From Larus michahellis (Eukaryota > Chordata > Aves > Charadriiformes > Laridae), in the NCBI RefSeq assembly GCF_964199755.1, contig NC_133901.1, positions 6,859,016 through 6,923,015 of the forward strand: DNA of 64,000 nt, read 5' to 3'. Made by a program: the position numbers and the translations under genes. Of the stretch, positions 1-13,000 are shown piece by piece. Each line of letters opens with the position of its first letter. Position 1 is the stretch's first letter. The notes under the pieces are model-generated. The model had not been told where the DNA came from and searched no databases. It was given only the letters and a program-made list of their open reading frames with translations.

Positions 1-3000
1 ACTGAGCAATGGGAGGACTCAGGCCCTCGAGTGTGTTTGATTACATATCTCAGGTGGTGTATGCATGTGCACCAGCACTCGGTGGTCTTGACCTTATAGA
101 ATGTACTAATTAGATATCCCTTCTCCTGTTGTCTTTAGCAAATAAATTGCTACGATCATTTTCACAGATTATGAAAAAAAACCTCTGCAAATAGAACATC
201 TGCTTTTGATTAAACACATGCAGAGATATTTCAACACATACCCATTAATCAAACTTAAGCGTTGCTTTTCACCTCTTTTAGTTAGTCAAACAATTGTTAT
301 AAAGACCTACTTTGTCTTCTATATAGCAGCGGTTAAAAATTTTCCGGTGGGAGTGGGGAGGGCGGTGCAGTTGGGGAAGGACCTGGAAACACTAAAGACT
401 TTTTTTCCCTATATATTCCCTCACTTGCACAATACCTTTTGGCCTGCTTTTCAAAATGGGTGACCAGCTATTTGAGATAACACAGCACGGGCGGAATGCC
501 TCTAAACCCAGCACTTCTAGAGGTTCATCGCTGCCAGCATGATTAAGCTCGTTGCTGAGGAAGGAACGATTTGCTGCCCGCAGAGGCAAGAGCAAAGCTG
601 ATTCGGGAGCCTCGGAAAGAGTCACGTACGGGAAGAGCTGAAGGAACATATTCTCTCTTCAACTGTTCTGAGTTTTGTCAGAATTAGTTGAAGTTGACAA
701 TGCCTTAAATATGGAAGTGGTAGAACGTCCTAAAATGTAGGGTCAAAACGTGCTAATTGGATAACAATTAATTTTGAGTGACCTCTAGTGGTGCTTTCCC
801 ACTTTACCTTCAAACAGCTTTCTGGGATCCCTAATGGCAACTGAAGTTCAGGCTCGATGTTGAACAGCGCTCACCCAGCAACAGGGTAAATAAATATTCT
901 GTAGGTAAATGGGGAGGCTGCATCGTGGGTTTGTTTTTCTAAGAAAAGTTCTGATAATTCGGTCGGTAAAGAAAATCAGAGTTTTATTTACGCATACCTT
1001 TCTGCTAAAATCATTTATTATGACCCCAGGTAGAGCAGTACACTGGAACGCAGTCCACGATACAAGCTTTCATGGCGTGAATAATGAGTACGCCTGTGCA
1101 GCAATAGGAAGATGGGAGGTTTACCAAATGCCGGCACACTGTTACTAGCTTTAACCAAACCTGTGCGGGCAGTAACATCTGTGCCGGTGGTTAAATCTAC
1201 CTCCCGTGGTACTCCTACCTGCAGCAGCTATAGCAAAGCCAGAGCGGGACTGCAGCTGCGGCTGTGGGTCGTGGTTTGCAGACACACATGGACACAGCCC
1301 TGCAGGCCGCGAGATGAAGATCAGAAGAACAGAGCTGTGCATAACACAAAGCGGTGGATTTGCCAGCTTCAAATGAGGCATTACAGCTCTAACAGCTATT
1401 TGGGGTTTCAGATGATATAAAACTATTTTTTATCACCCTGACATTTGAGAATGCACCATCTACCTATCAGTGGGTCAGCTGTAAGTCAGTGCTTTGCAGC
1501 GATTGCCTTTACCATATTGCCTATCCGATGGGAAGGCAGGACAGTTGCTAGCTAACTGGCCATCACGTACACAGAGATCTGTACGAACATCAGTGGCTCT
1601 TGTTCCTTTCCCGAGTCCGTCTCAGCCCTCCCACACACCTGGGATTCTTCCATCGACACGTGTGCAGTCCAGATATCTCATTCCAAAAACACAGCCGCTA
1701 CCCAGAGAAGTGCCGAAGGGTCACCTGGAGGTGACCTCTTCTGATGAGACATAAGGCCAGGTCCCTGATTACTTGCGACTGCAAAAAAATCCCACGAGGT
1801 GGTTTATAAACGTGGCGGCATGAGCCCAGGTGTCCAGATTAAAAGGGTCAAGCCTCACTCTCCGACTGAGATGGGCATATGCATATCAATAGTTGTGCGT
1901 CTCAAAGGGATGCTGGGAGAGGCTGCAGACAGACAAACTGCTGCTGTGGCTGCCCCGGCTCTCCTGTGGGCTTGCCTAGGATTGCCTTACAGGCCAGCGT
2001 CTTTCCTTCGGGGAGACAAGCCCGCCCCCCAAAGAAGAGATAAATAGATACTAAATCACAGGAAGGTCAAACTATTTGTTCAAGATAAAACCGTGCAACG
2101 AGGGAGATGACAGGAGCGACCTGATGCTCAGGATCCCTGCGTAGCGGTGTCTAATTGCAGGAGGTGAGGATTTATGCTAAGTAGAAGTTTTGGTTAAATG
2201 AGGCAAATCTTGTTTTTTTTTCAAATGCTCCAGAACACCAGTCAGGTAGTAAATCAATCCCCTTAACTTTTCCTAAATTCTTACCTTGGGGTGGATTTTG
2301 AAGCACTTCCCAAGCAGAAATGCTCAGTGTTTGTTCTGTAAACGTAAGGGGCAGTAAAGCGTGGCTCATGTGCGCCGAGGACTTCAATATCAACAAGAAA
2401 GTAATCATAGACTGCAAAGATTTACTGTCTTCACACTTACAATCCCACAACCCCATGAAAAGTCGTAGTAAAATATATGAGTTGGTTCAGATGTACAGAT
2501 TTGCAGACCTTAAATTTGCACAGGCACTGATGCCGGCTTCAAAATACATAAATAAATATTCAAATGCCTTTCTCAAAGTGCACCAGACCTGTACAATGAC
2601 ATTTGACTTGTCATTTAGATGTTAATTTTTATGAATGGTCTTGAATTATTGTGGTACGTAGAAAAGTCACTTTTTATTTGCATTCCCTATATGCAGCGGC
2701 TTTTGATCCAGATTTTTGATCAAATTGTAGCTGACTGACGGTTTTCCTCACAAAAAAAAGATTGAAGTCCAAAGGCACTGTTAGAATATATGACATAATT
2801 ATTTCACCTAATGGAAAAACATTCATTTTGATAGCAGTCTTAAATTACTGCTGCCTTAAAGGAAAATGCTTTAGTATATTAAGGGTTTGAAGATTGGCTG
2901 ATTAGTGGTGTAAATCTTGAGCAGGGGGGGCAAGGAAAGTGTGTATTTGGTCCATTACTTAATTCATCATTGAACAACTTGCAAGTGTTTAATCCTCTCT

Positions 3001-6000
3001 TTACTTTTTTTTTTTTTCATGTGTACATGTCCTGCCTGTCCTATGGGATGAATTTATTTGTTTCTCACTCAATTAAAAATCTTTTAGCTCTTTTATTTCA
3101 TGAATAACAGAGATACCCAATAGTAGTCTATGGACGATGCAGTAAGTTTTACCAAGTAGCAAAAAACTGGTATTTTTTGATCTTCGTAAGGTGAAAGTAT
3201 TTTTATAATTAAATCTTGTTCTTTAAGGTAAAAGGTCACAGTCATTTATTTTTAAAATACATTTATTAATTCTCAATTATTTCCTAATAATAGTCACTTT
3301 TGGGTTTAATGTCAGTGGGAGATTGCTGTTAATAACTGAGTTGGCCCTAGGACAAAATTGTGAACCTTTCAAAACACACAAGAGAAAAAGAATGTCTCTG
3401 TAGCTTTATGGCATTATAAAAGTAAGCAATTTGATCTCTTCCTCCAGAATCTCACAGCTCTGAAAAGACTTTTATATCTCTTTTGATTACAGTCAGTGGT
3501 TAATTTTGGTGTGGCACATTTGAGGCTGCACTTCATCAGGTTTGTGGCGATCTGCTCCTTTTTTTTGTTCTCTGTGCCTGAGTGGGAGAAACACGGTTGA
3601 ACACAGGAGCTGATGGAAACTTCTTAAATGAAATTTCATTTTTCAAAGCAAGGCAGGGCAGCTCTAAGAGCTAGATTTGCCTGTCAAAGGAGAGCAAGTT
3701 GCTACTCAGCGGTACTGACTACAGGCAGAAATAGGCATGAGGAACTTAGGCAATGGTTTACCTTTTTTTAAAAAAAAAAAAAAAAAGACAGAAAATAAGC
3801 GAGAAAGAATCATTCAGATTTCCAGGCTGTAGGAAACTTCTACAAAAACATGGAAATACAGGAAATTTACTTGTACAGCTCCTATGGGCTAGCACAGCCT
3901 GGGCAGTGCGATGGACCTGCATTTCAGGGAACAAATGAAACCTAGAAGGAGATTGTGTCCAGAAGCAAAAAAATCCCTTAGACTTCCCTAACAATTACAT
4001 TCCATTATCAACCGTAGTCCCCAGTCCACCAGGTACTGGGGGACGAGCTCTGTGAGCAGGCTGTCAGGCCTCCCTGCCTGCAAAACCAGTCCTCTGGGCA
4101 TAAAGTCAATTAAGAGTAGTTATGTTTTTTGTGCATCCCTTGAAACGAGCCTCCCTTATCGGCATAAATCCCAAGTGACTGCACAGGACTCATATTAGAG
4201 GTTATACGAGAGCACAGTGGAAATGTAGGAATTTTTAGTGATTCTGCCCTAATCTCCTGCTACTTGGGTGACGCAGAGGTGAAGAAGGAAATCCGGCAAT
4301 ACATTGAGAGGGGTGAAAATCTGTTCTCACTCATAATGCGTTTATTTGCTGTTTTTAGGGGAAGTACATCATCTGAATCTTCTGGTTTTTTCTTGGGTTG
4401 TGATTTAAACTTGCAATGGTATGGCAGGCTCAGCTGAAACCCTGGTTTGTATTAGGATCCAAGATGATAACTTTCCAGTAAATAACACGCAGCTTTGAAC
4501 TGCTTCTTCACAAAGATTGCCACTGTCTTCTGCATCTGTTTCATGAGGATTTTTTTTTTCTTTAGTTCATCAGGAAAATAGCAATGAAAGAAGGATTTAA
4601 AAAAAAAAAAAAGTTCACAGACATAAAAGCCAAATATGACAGACTTTCCAGATAAATGAAAAGAGAGAACGATTTCAAACCCTTCTCATTCTTGACTATT
4701 ATTTTATGCAAATGCTGTCGAAAATACAAGTCTGCAAAGGAATTTTTTGCTTACCAGTAAACCTACAGTTTAAAGATTTATACTGCAGTTGCAATGCTCA
4801 AAGTCTCAGGCTTTCCGCAAGGCAGCGAGATGGATTCTGAAGTCCTTATAAAGCCTCTGCAAAACATCGCGTGTCTACCGCAAATTCCTCAATAGAACAA
4901 TTTAAGTCGCATCTCAGAAACCAGCTAGAAACTCTGAATTTTTGGCACGCTTCGAATGACTGTGCTTGTTGTTATGGTAATTTTATGAAAAAGACTCTCG
5001 GAAATCAATTTGTTGTTTGTGTATAATTCCCCAAACTGAGAGAGAAGCTGCTGGATGTTGGGCAGACGAAGGAACTGCCACTAGAGAAGCTGTTGAGCTC
5101 AATTTAAGACTAGAAAACGTGCCAGTATTTAATAATCAATGGGCTTGATTGCACCATGGCCGGAGGGTGGGAGGGAGTGAAGATGCTAATGGCGGGGCTT
5201 GGATGATCTCAAAGGTTATCTCACAGCATTTCTTTCATAAACTGGGATGCGCTAAGCCCAGTAAGGGCAGGACCACTGGCTGCATCTATGTATATTCTCT
5301 ATATGTGGAGAAGGCTCTCAGTGCCTACGGATGTGAGCTGTTAAACTATAACAATTGGACAAAAGTTCGAGCCAGGTTGGAAAGTAGCGTTATAATGCCG
5401 ATAGGAAAAGAAAGCCTCAAAGCTGAATTTACCAAGCCAAAAACTGTGCTGAAAGAAAAGTGGTAGGAACATTTACATCTGCTAAAGGTATAATTGTACT
5501 GAACACAGGCAAAGAAACCGTGGAAAAGCAATAGCAGGGGTTGGAAGAGTGGGAATGATTTTACGTGGGGAAGTGAGGGCATGAGCTGCATTCAGCGTGC
5601 CCATTAAAATTCCCCAAACCACAGGATTTACTTAGAAAACTGGCAGAGGGAATAGAGTTTTCCAAAGCGCGCTTGTCCAAAGCCTGGCAGCAAAGTAGGA
5701 ATCAGAATTTTAAAAAAATACTAATTCTGACTGAACTCACACATACATGCCTATGGAAGTACAAAAGATTACTCTGGGGGGAGTCTGTTACCTGCAGGAT
5801 TTCAAAGAAGAATGGATTGAGTCCTGCAGAGAATAAATAGTATTTTCTGGGTTTTGGATGACATACTAATACCTGGGAGGAATTCAGACGAGTATTTACA
5901 AAACCTTGAGGAAATTCCAACGCGTTACAAAGCTATGCTTTAAAGCGAACAAAAATAAGATAGTAGGTGTGGGATTTTTTTTTCTTCTCCCTAGAACCTG

Positions 6001-9000
6001 GTTCCTTGCCTAAGTCTCAGGAATAAAGGCTTGAAAAGAGAAGACAAAAACTATGGAATATGCATAAGTACCTCAGTGTGGCACAATTTATGTTAGTTTT
6101 ATCCATGTTAAATATTTCTTATGGAAGTTCCAAATTTCACTACTAATTAGGTCGATATATTTCCTGATATAGGAAACATAAAATAGATGTGGATGGAACA
6201 CAAAAAGAAGATTTTTTGGAGGAAGACAACAAAAAAATCCAATAGCTCTAACCTATTAGCACCCGTTAATTTGGGGTCATCCAGGACAGCCTTGGACTGT
6301 AATTTTCTGAAGGAAAAAGGGCTGTTACTTCATAGGACAGTAGGAGCAAAAAGTTCCCAGTCATTTGTCTTTTAGATCATTACCAAAATCTGAAACTACA
6401 TCTAATTTTGTAAAATAACTTGCAGTCTCACTTAGGGATTAATGAATTCTATGAGCATCCATTTTTAAAAATACTCTGAATGCAGATAGTAAACCGTTGA
6501 TAAAATAGAGGGGCAACTAATTTCCATATTTTTGGAAGCAGCCAGTTTGGCGGCCCAACCTTTTTATTGGTGGCTTACTATTGTAAAATTCCTTGTAGAC
6601 CATCTGAAACATGTGTCAGTCACATCCCTCCTTCCAGTCATCAACGATTTCAGCTGGAGACAGAGGAGGAAATGTGGTTTTCTGAAAAGAAATCTGACTT
6701 TCTGTGTGGTTTTGGGACAGCCACATCACAGAACCATTCAAGCTTCAGTGCGTTCAAGCTTCAGAGCAGCGTTACCTGGGCAGGAGAGGCCGTTTTCCAG
6801 AAGGGACTTTTAGTAGCAGCACCAAAGATCTTATGAAACTCTTCACTAGCAGAATTACACAAGTAGCATCGGGGACAAGTAAAAAAGGATAGTAAGAAGT
6901 TATTCTTGGTGGAAAGCTTTGACAAAGGCACCTGAGCCCTCTGTAGCCTGCAGGAGCAAGGGGAGGAGGTGTTTCTGCCAGTGCCTTTGGACTGTACATC
7001 TTCTGCGTGGTTGCCTGGACTTGCAATGGTCTCCTCTGCCGGCAGTGTTTGTTATGGAGGAGTTTCCTGAAAATCTCTGTGAGGTTCCCCTTGGGGACAT
7101 GGTGGCCCCAGGGACACATTTGTGTACTTCTGCCTTGGTGTCACCCAAGACCCACTGGAGAGACCCTCTTTGGCCATGCCTATTCGCTCCCCAGACTCAA
7201 GAGAAACGGGGTCCTGCATATTTTAGCACAATCCCATGGCCTGTGCGTTCAGTTTAGTAACAGGGAGGAAAAGAAAACATTATTGTCCTCAGTTAATTGC
7301 TTCTTTGTGACAGAACACACTTCAAAGACGCTTTAGTCTCAAGTGCATCTTAGCAGAGAAAAACCCGTATTACAGATTTTAAACCCCCCTATTTCCAGCA
7401 ACGCAGATGAATGAATTCCATATAATGGAATATTCTCCACTGAGCATCTCCACATGCAAAAGTGGAATGTGAAATTACTTTGGGGTTTGGTTGGGGTTTG
7501 TGTTTTGTTTTGGTTTTTAAAGTACGGTTTTAATGAGGTGTTTAGTTTAGCACATTTGGCTCCTCCAAATTACCTCAAGGGGATTCATATGTTAACGAAC
7601 TACACAGCTGTTGTTTGTGAAACCAGCCTAGCACAAGCAGAGCATGTTGTGCAAAGATTTAAATGCTCTGTTGGAGAGGTCACTGCACTCCTTTGTCTGC
7701 TGTCAGTTATTAATAATGAGCCTACTACTTAATTTTCAACACTAAGTTAGTTTTTTTTTTCAGCTTCAACTATGTTCCAGGTTGGTTGGGTTTGCTATTG
7801 AGTGCCTGGGTCGAGATAGGAAAGTTGCAATCAAAGGATGACCTGATTTTATGCAAGTGATGAAACATTTTGGGGTGGGGAAGATTGGCAATGAAGTTTC
7901 AGGCTTTGGTGATGGCCTGAAGAGGCTGTATTGAGCAGAGATAGCGTTTGCAATGATAATTGTTTTATAAACATGCCCTGATATGCTTCAAAAGCTTTAA
8001 TTCTGAATTTCTTAAATTAGGCAGGCTTTGCTCCTGGCAAGCAATAAACTGTTTTCATTTTAGAGATGTCATTTTACATTTAAGGAAATTAATAACTGGG
8101 AAAGAAAAAAAAAGTCCTATTTGGTAAATAAGGGCAGAGAATCTGTTTCTCTTATTTCAATTCAAGTATCCAATTAAAATCGACAGGACTCCTTGTTGAA
8201 GAAAACCTCAATTTTTAAGGGCCAGAGTGGCAGAATTTATATGCTAAAAGAGGAATCCCAGTTCTCACCATCGCATGGGAAGAGGGATTGGCCAAGTGAT
8301 GTGCTGGCAGGGCTCTGCTGTTCCTGGAGCCTGCCTGGATGCTACACGGCATCGGAAAACCCCATGGGCAGCAGGTTGTCCAGAAGACGTGGACTAGGGA
8401 CTGCTGCTTCGCAAGCTACTCACACATAGCACATTCCATGTCATTCTGGCTCGTGGGTCATTTAATCATTCCAATATTTGTGTTTGATTTCCTTCGCGTG
8501 CTTTATTACTGAAAATAAGTTCCATGATTAATCATTAACATCAGAGCAACCTCTGCTGGCTGGTGGAGACGGAGCTCTTTTCTTAGCGGCATAGCAAATT
8601 GAAGGATTTGCTTTCGATGTGTCTGCTGCTCAATCCAGGCTTTTTTTTTTCTCCCTCAAAGGCATTAGTATTTAAGTATAAGAAATTATATTTTGCCTAG
8701 AATTTAGGCACCATATAAAATAGATGTACAACGGGAGCTTTGCCAATTTTAAGCACCCCGTATTGGCGCTGTAGTACTGAGAACAGTGGCTTCTGTGAAA
8801 GCAAATGCCAACGTAGAGCGACTTTCTTGAGCACAAAGCAAGAATTTCATCTAGGCCTCCACGATACAGTTCCCAAAACACAAGTAAGCTCAGACCGGAG
8901 AATAAAGCCTTTGCCTTGCTGAAGACAGAGAGGTTACCAACTGCTGTCAAGGTTTTTTTAATAAATCAAGTTTTCAGAAAGACTTAGTGTTCCTAGAAGA

Positions 9001-9070
9001 GCCCTTCTAAAAAGAAAATAATCCGTGCTAGGAGAAAATACAACAATGTTTTACCAATGTCCTTGTATCA
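1..9070. other. Non-coding gene-desert segment (left end)
   Basis: I see no supportable gene here. Open frames are all near 100 codons or shorter, overlap on both strands, and none shows a recognisable domain, signal peptide or splice context. The sequence is AT-rich with short A/T homopolymers (for example A runs near 3770-3786 and 4600-4612). A CTCF-like motif at 778-791 is listed separately. SLITRK3 lies in a gene-poor region in other vertebrates, so a desert upstream of it is expected; any function here would be regulatory and cannot be read from a single sequence. Confidence 0.75.
778..791 (-). promoter_or_regulatory. CTCF-like binding motif, reverse orientation
   Basis: Read on the minus strand the site is CCACTAGAGGTCAC, which fits the CTCF core CCASYAGRKGGCRS at 13 of 14 positions (one mismatch, T for G at position 11). 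Occupancy is inference only. The orientation is opposite to that of the better-placed site at 58597-58610. Confidence 0.4.
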
Positions 9071-9102
9071 CCATTTTACAGATGAGAAACTGAGGCACAG
9101 AG
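9071..9102 (+). mobile_element. MIR-like CORE-SINE fragment
   Basis: The stretch CATTTTACAGATGAGAAACT followed by GAGGCACAGAG matches the central core of MIR-family SINEs as I know it from mammals, with one base missing relative to the usual GATGAGGAAACT. The similarity fades on both sides, as expected for a very old fossil copy shared across amniotes. The flanks contain no A-box or B-box I would defend, so this is a fragment and not an active SINE. Confidence 0.55.
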
Positions 9103-10037
9103 TGTCCCTGAGACCCAGTGCTCCCTGGTTATTTATCTTGGGAATAACACTGGGGATCAGGGCAAGCGCGCAGCTGTTCAGAGCACAGTTAGTTTTTTGA
9201 GATCGTGGGACACTTTCCATCCATCTTACACCAATGCAACCACCTGAGAAGGATGGCAGGGATGACAGTTAATGTCCCCTGCAGTGTCTGCTCATCGAAT
9301 GGTCATCTGTCCCCAAGGAAGTGGGCTAAAATCAGGCGTTTGTTTAACACAGGCTATTGAAAACTGTCCACGCACAAGCTTTGTACTCAAGCAGGTGAGC
9401 GGGATGCAAACTGATAAACTGAATTGCTGAAATTGTGTTCACCCTTCCCAGTTTGCAAGCCCCTCTTCTGAACGTTCAGTGAATGGGGATGTATGGAAAT
9501 TGGGCGGGGGGGGGTGTGTTATTTTTTATTGCTAACTGTGTGTAATGGAAGTATACCAAATGCAGCATGTAGGCTGTTATCTGAGCGTTACGGGTACTCG
9601 GTGCAAAGAGATTTGTAATATAGTGAATAAGAGGCTGTTCCCTTGCTCAGCATGGAACAAGAATGAGTGCCTATCGGGAATGAAGTCACCTTCCATTTCA
9701 GGCTCTTTTATCTAAAAAGGGTGAATTTTCCTGTGGATCTGGATTTGCCACGTATGTTCCCTAGGAAATGGTTGAGAAACCCAAGATTTCTGGAAGGTGG
9801 GGAGCTTGGTAGTGCATTTACACCCTCTTGCCCATCACTTGGCCCAGCCACTTGTTTTCAGCTGATGAGAAACCCTCTCCTCCAGAGGACAGATCTCGTC
9901 CCCACTGTGACTTTGCAGCTCCAGTAGTTTTATGGCTATCTCCTAGGATGTGACAAGGATGACACAGGGAGCTAGGGTTGGCAATGGGTCACCAGAAACT
10001 ACTTATGATTTCAGGACCTCCAAATGCTTCACCTCCT

Positions 10038-10051
10038 TCAGCAGAGGGTGG
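10038..10051 (+). promoter_or_regulatory. Weak CTCF-like motif, forward orientation
   Basis: TCAGCAGAGGGTGG fits CCASYAGRKGGCRS at 12 of 14 positions (mismatches at the first position and at position 12). Matches of this quality arise by chance fairly often, so it is listed for completeness only. Confidence 0.25.
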
Positions 10052-13000
10052 TGTGTATGTACTGGGGGCTCATCAATATTCCTCAAAGTAGAAACCCCTA
10101 CCCAAGAGAGAACAATTTCCTGTAAATATTTAAGTAACAAAATTAGAGGGTTTTATTAAATAAGTAATTACAATTTTCTAGATATTTGTACTGAAAAGGC
10201 TAGCAAAAAGCTAATGACATCTGGAGGCGTAACAAGTCCTGTGGAAAATAACTTTGTAAAGCCTTTCAGAAGAGAACACACCTGGTGATAAAGCAGCAGA
10301 GTCCTCTCACTTGTGGCCATTTCACAGAGCAGCTAACATATACAAACATTTTTCTGTCTATATGAATGAGCACTGACTTTCTGAGATGGTTGTTAGACCT
10401 GTGCATTTAAATACTAATAGCTCGCTGATGCATCCCCACTGATGCAGGGTGTCATTTCTGAGAAAAACCCAACTCTTTTCCTGTATCAAAACACACTTAT
10501 TGTGCAGCAATTTAATGACATAGCTCTTCCCTTTTATGAGCTCTGAAAATATCTCATTAAGAGTTTCACAAATTACCACAATAACTTATGCTGACACGCT
10601 CATTTGTTCTCATCTCTGAATAAATCTGGTTGACAACTTTAATAGAATAAAGGAGGGATTTCCCAGGCTGTGATTCAGCATTGAGCTTCACTCGAACACC
10701 TCGATCTTATCTTGAGCTCGAACGTTTGATTAAGCCAAGGTGTGAAGATGCCACTTCAGAGAGGCTCAGACGAGAGCTGTGCGTGCTGCACGGCGCCAGC
10801 GTGAGAAAACTGTTGAAACGTCTTTCCTTCTCTCTCAGATCTACTATTTCAGCAGTCTTCACCATCTGGTGAAACACTTCAGAGAAGAAAACAGTCTTGC
10901 AATGTCTAATTTTGCCATGTTTTCGGAACATTATTTTAATGATCTTTGTGGCATTTAAGTATGATTACTTGTCCTCCAAGGCTTTTCCTGTTTACACTTA
11001 AATAGTATTGGAGCACAGCCAGATACGCTTTAAATGAAATGGTAGAAAATACCACATTTTTATCATAAAAGCTTAAAAGCAACATTTACAATTCGGGGAC
11101 ATAGCTGGCACTTCGCATTCTGTTAGGTTTTTTGTTTTGATCTTATTGTAGTAGTAGATAAATAAAATGAATTAAGCAAGCATAATTACCAGTTAAATTT
11201 TACAAAATACCAAAGAAATGGAGGGCCTAATTCAAAGGGGTGGTAATGGTGTAAATAATTAAGTCAAATTGTTTTCATTTTCATGCTGCATATTGTTTCC
11301 TTCAGTCTGTAATGGTACAAGGCAAAGTATATGCAGTGTTAGAACTAGACAAATAACAGATAAATTTATTCATAAACACTTTGTGGTTTGTAATTAGAAG
11401 TTCACTGCGGCAGCTTTCACTAGTCTTTATTTTTTTCTCTAGTTTTTGTAAATATTTGCACGAGTAAATTTTTGCATTGCAGAATGTAGACAGAAGCAGA
11501 ATACACCACAAAAGCGTCGTGAAACCGTCTTTGCTTCTCGGCTCGAATGGCAACCAGGTCCCCAGCAGTGTCCACGCCAAGGTCTGCATCCGGGCAAGCA
11601 GGGTCCTCCACCTGCAGTACGCCTAGTGGAGACTGGGGGTTGGAGGGGGTTTTTGAGTTGGTATGAGATGAATTTCCCTTCTTTCATTGCTTAATGCCCT
11701 AAATAGAGCTTTTCCAACCAGGAGATACAAATTACCTGGCAGGTACTGCCGACAAACCCACCGAACCTCAGGGCTCCAAGGGTGATTTCTGCTAGAAAAC
11801 GGAGCCTGGCAAATGAAATGATTGTGCAGGGCAAACACAGCGCTGGATTCAAGTGGAGAATATGATGGCTTCAGTTCAGTGCTGGTGTACCTTTCTCCAG
11901 TGATCCCATTCCGGCGCAGAGCTGTGATAACACAGGAGGACACAGGCCCAGGAGGTCTCCGGGGGTCGGCGCTTACCCTGGCCAGGCTTCGAACGCCGGG
12001 TGATGACACTGAAAAGAGCGTTCGGAGCAGACACCATGACGGCTCCTCCCGGGCTGAAACCTGCTTGTGTAACTACCTCTCGGCTTATTTTGAGCATAGT
12101 ACCAATTCGTCAGAATTACAGTTTTGAAAATCTGGGGACAAAGAAGCAGGAGAAACCTACCGAATAAATTTGCCATTCAACAGACTCTGAAGGCGTTCAC
12201 ATTTAGTGAAAGCAGAAGGATTACCTGTACTTCCTCAGGTTAGGGGGACCTTATTCCACCCGGGTGCATCCACCTAGATCCTATTAGTGTTATTAAGACA
12301 TAACGTGAGGGGCAGCAGAGATCGCAGGACCCCTGGCAGCTCTCGCCCGCGGGTGTCGATACCTCCGTCGCCGCATGAGCACGGCGACGCAGCACCAGGC
12401 AATGCTAAAAACCCCTGACTGGGGGTCAAAACGCCAGGCGCCCAGGGTCTGCTTATTCATCGCGTGTTCTTCCAGCTGCAAAAGAACGCGGTGCTTTTGG
12501 TTCCCCTCTCGCTGCAGTGGAGCGCAGCTTCTGCATAGCACTACTGGCCTCTGCTGCCAGCACGGGAGAGGAGGCGAGGAGAGAGGCTGTGCGGGGACTC
12601 ACCGTGTTTCTGCTTCTCCAGGGGGCCTCCTGATCCCTGCATATGAGCTGGAGGAAAAGCAATCTTTCATCTTTACCTTATTTCCATGCTTACAAATAAA
12701 GGTCAAGGCTCCCGTGCTGTAGTCAGCGCTGGTACTAGCTTTAAACAACCACCCTGAAATGTGATTGTAATTAGTTTCCTTTCAATCTTGATGTGAACAG
12801 TGATCTTAAAATGCCAGGACTGTAGCAGTGCATATGATTAACAAGCACGCACAAAGGCAGTCTATGGAAAAATATGGATAGAAATGAACAAAATGCAAAT
12901 GTTGCACTGCTTTAAATTTTATTATCCTCTCAGCTCTTCATAAAATACTGTAGACATCGTTTGATTATATTTTTAGTCTAGGGAATTAATTTTTAACTAG

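Noticed and set aside
5190..5235. Short CR1-like phrase GGATGATCTCAAAGGT
   Set aside because: Only about 16 bases resemble the CR1 3' UTR, with no neighbouring CR1 coding block or octamer tail; chance or too decayed to call.
8546..8559. Reverse CTCF-like motif (12 of 14)
   Set aside because: Two mismatches fall in the conserved GGC portion; at this match level chance occurrences are expected in 64 kb.
11973..12010. tRNA-like TTCGAAC sequence
   Set aside because: Only a T-loop-like motif is present; no matching A-box, anticodon stem or acceptor stem could be folded around it.
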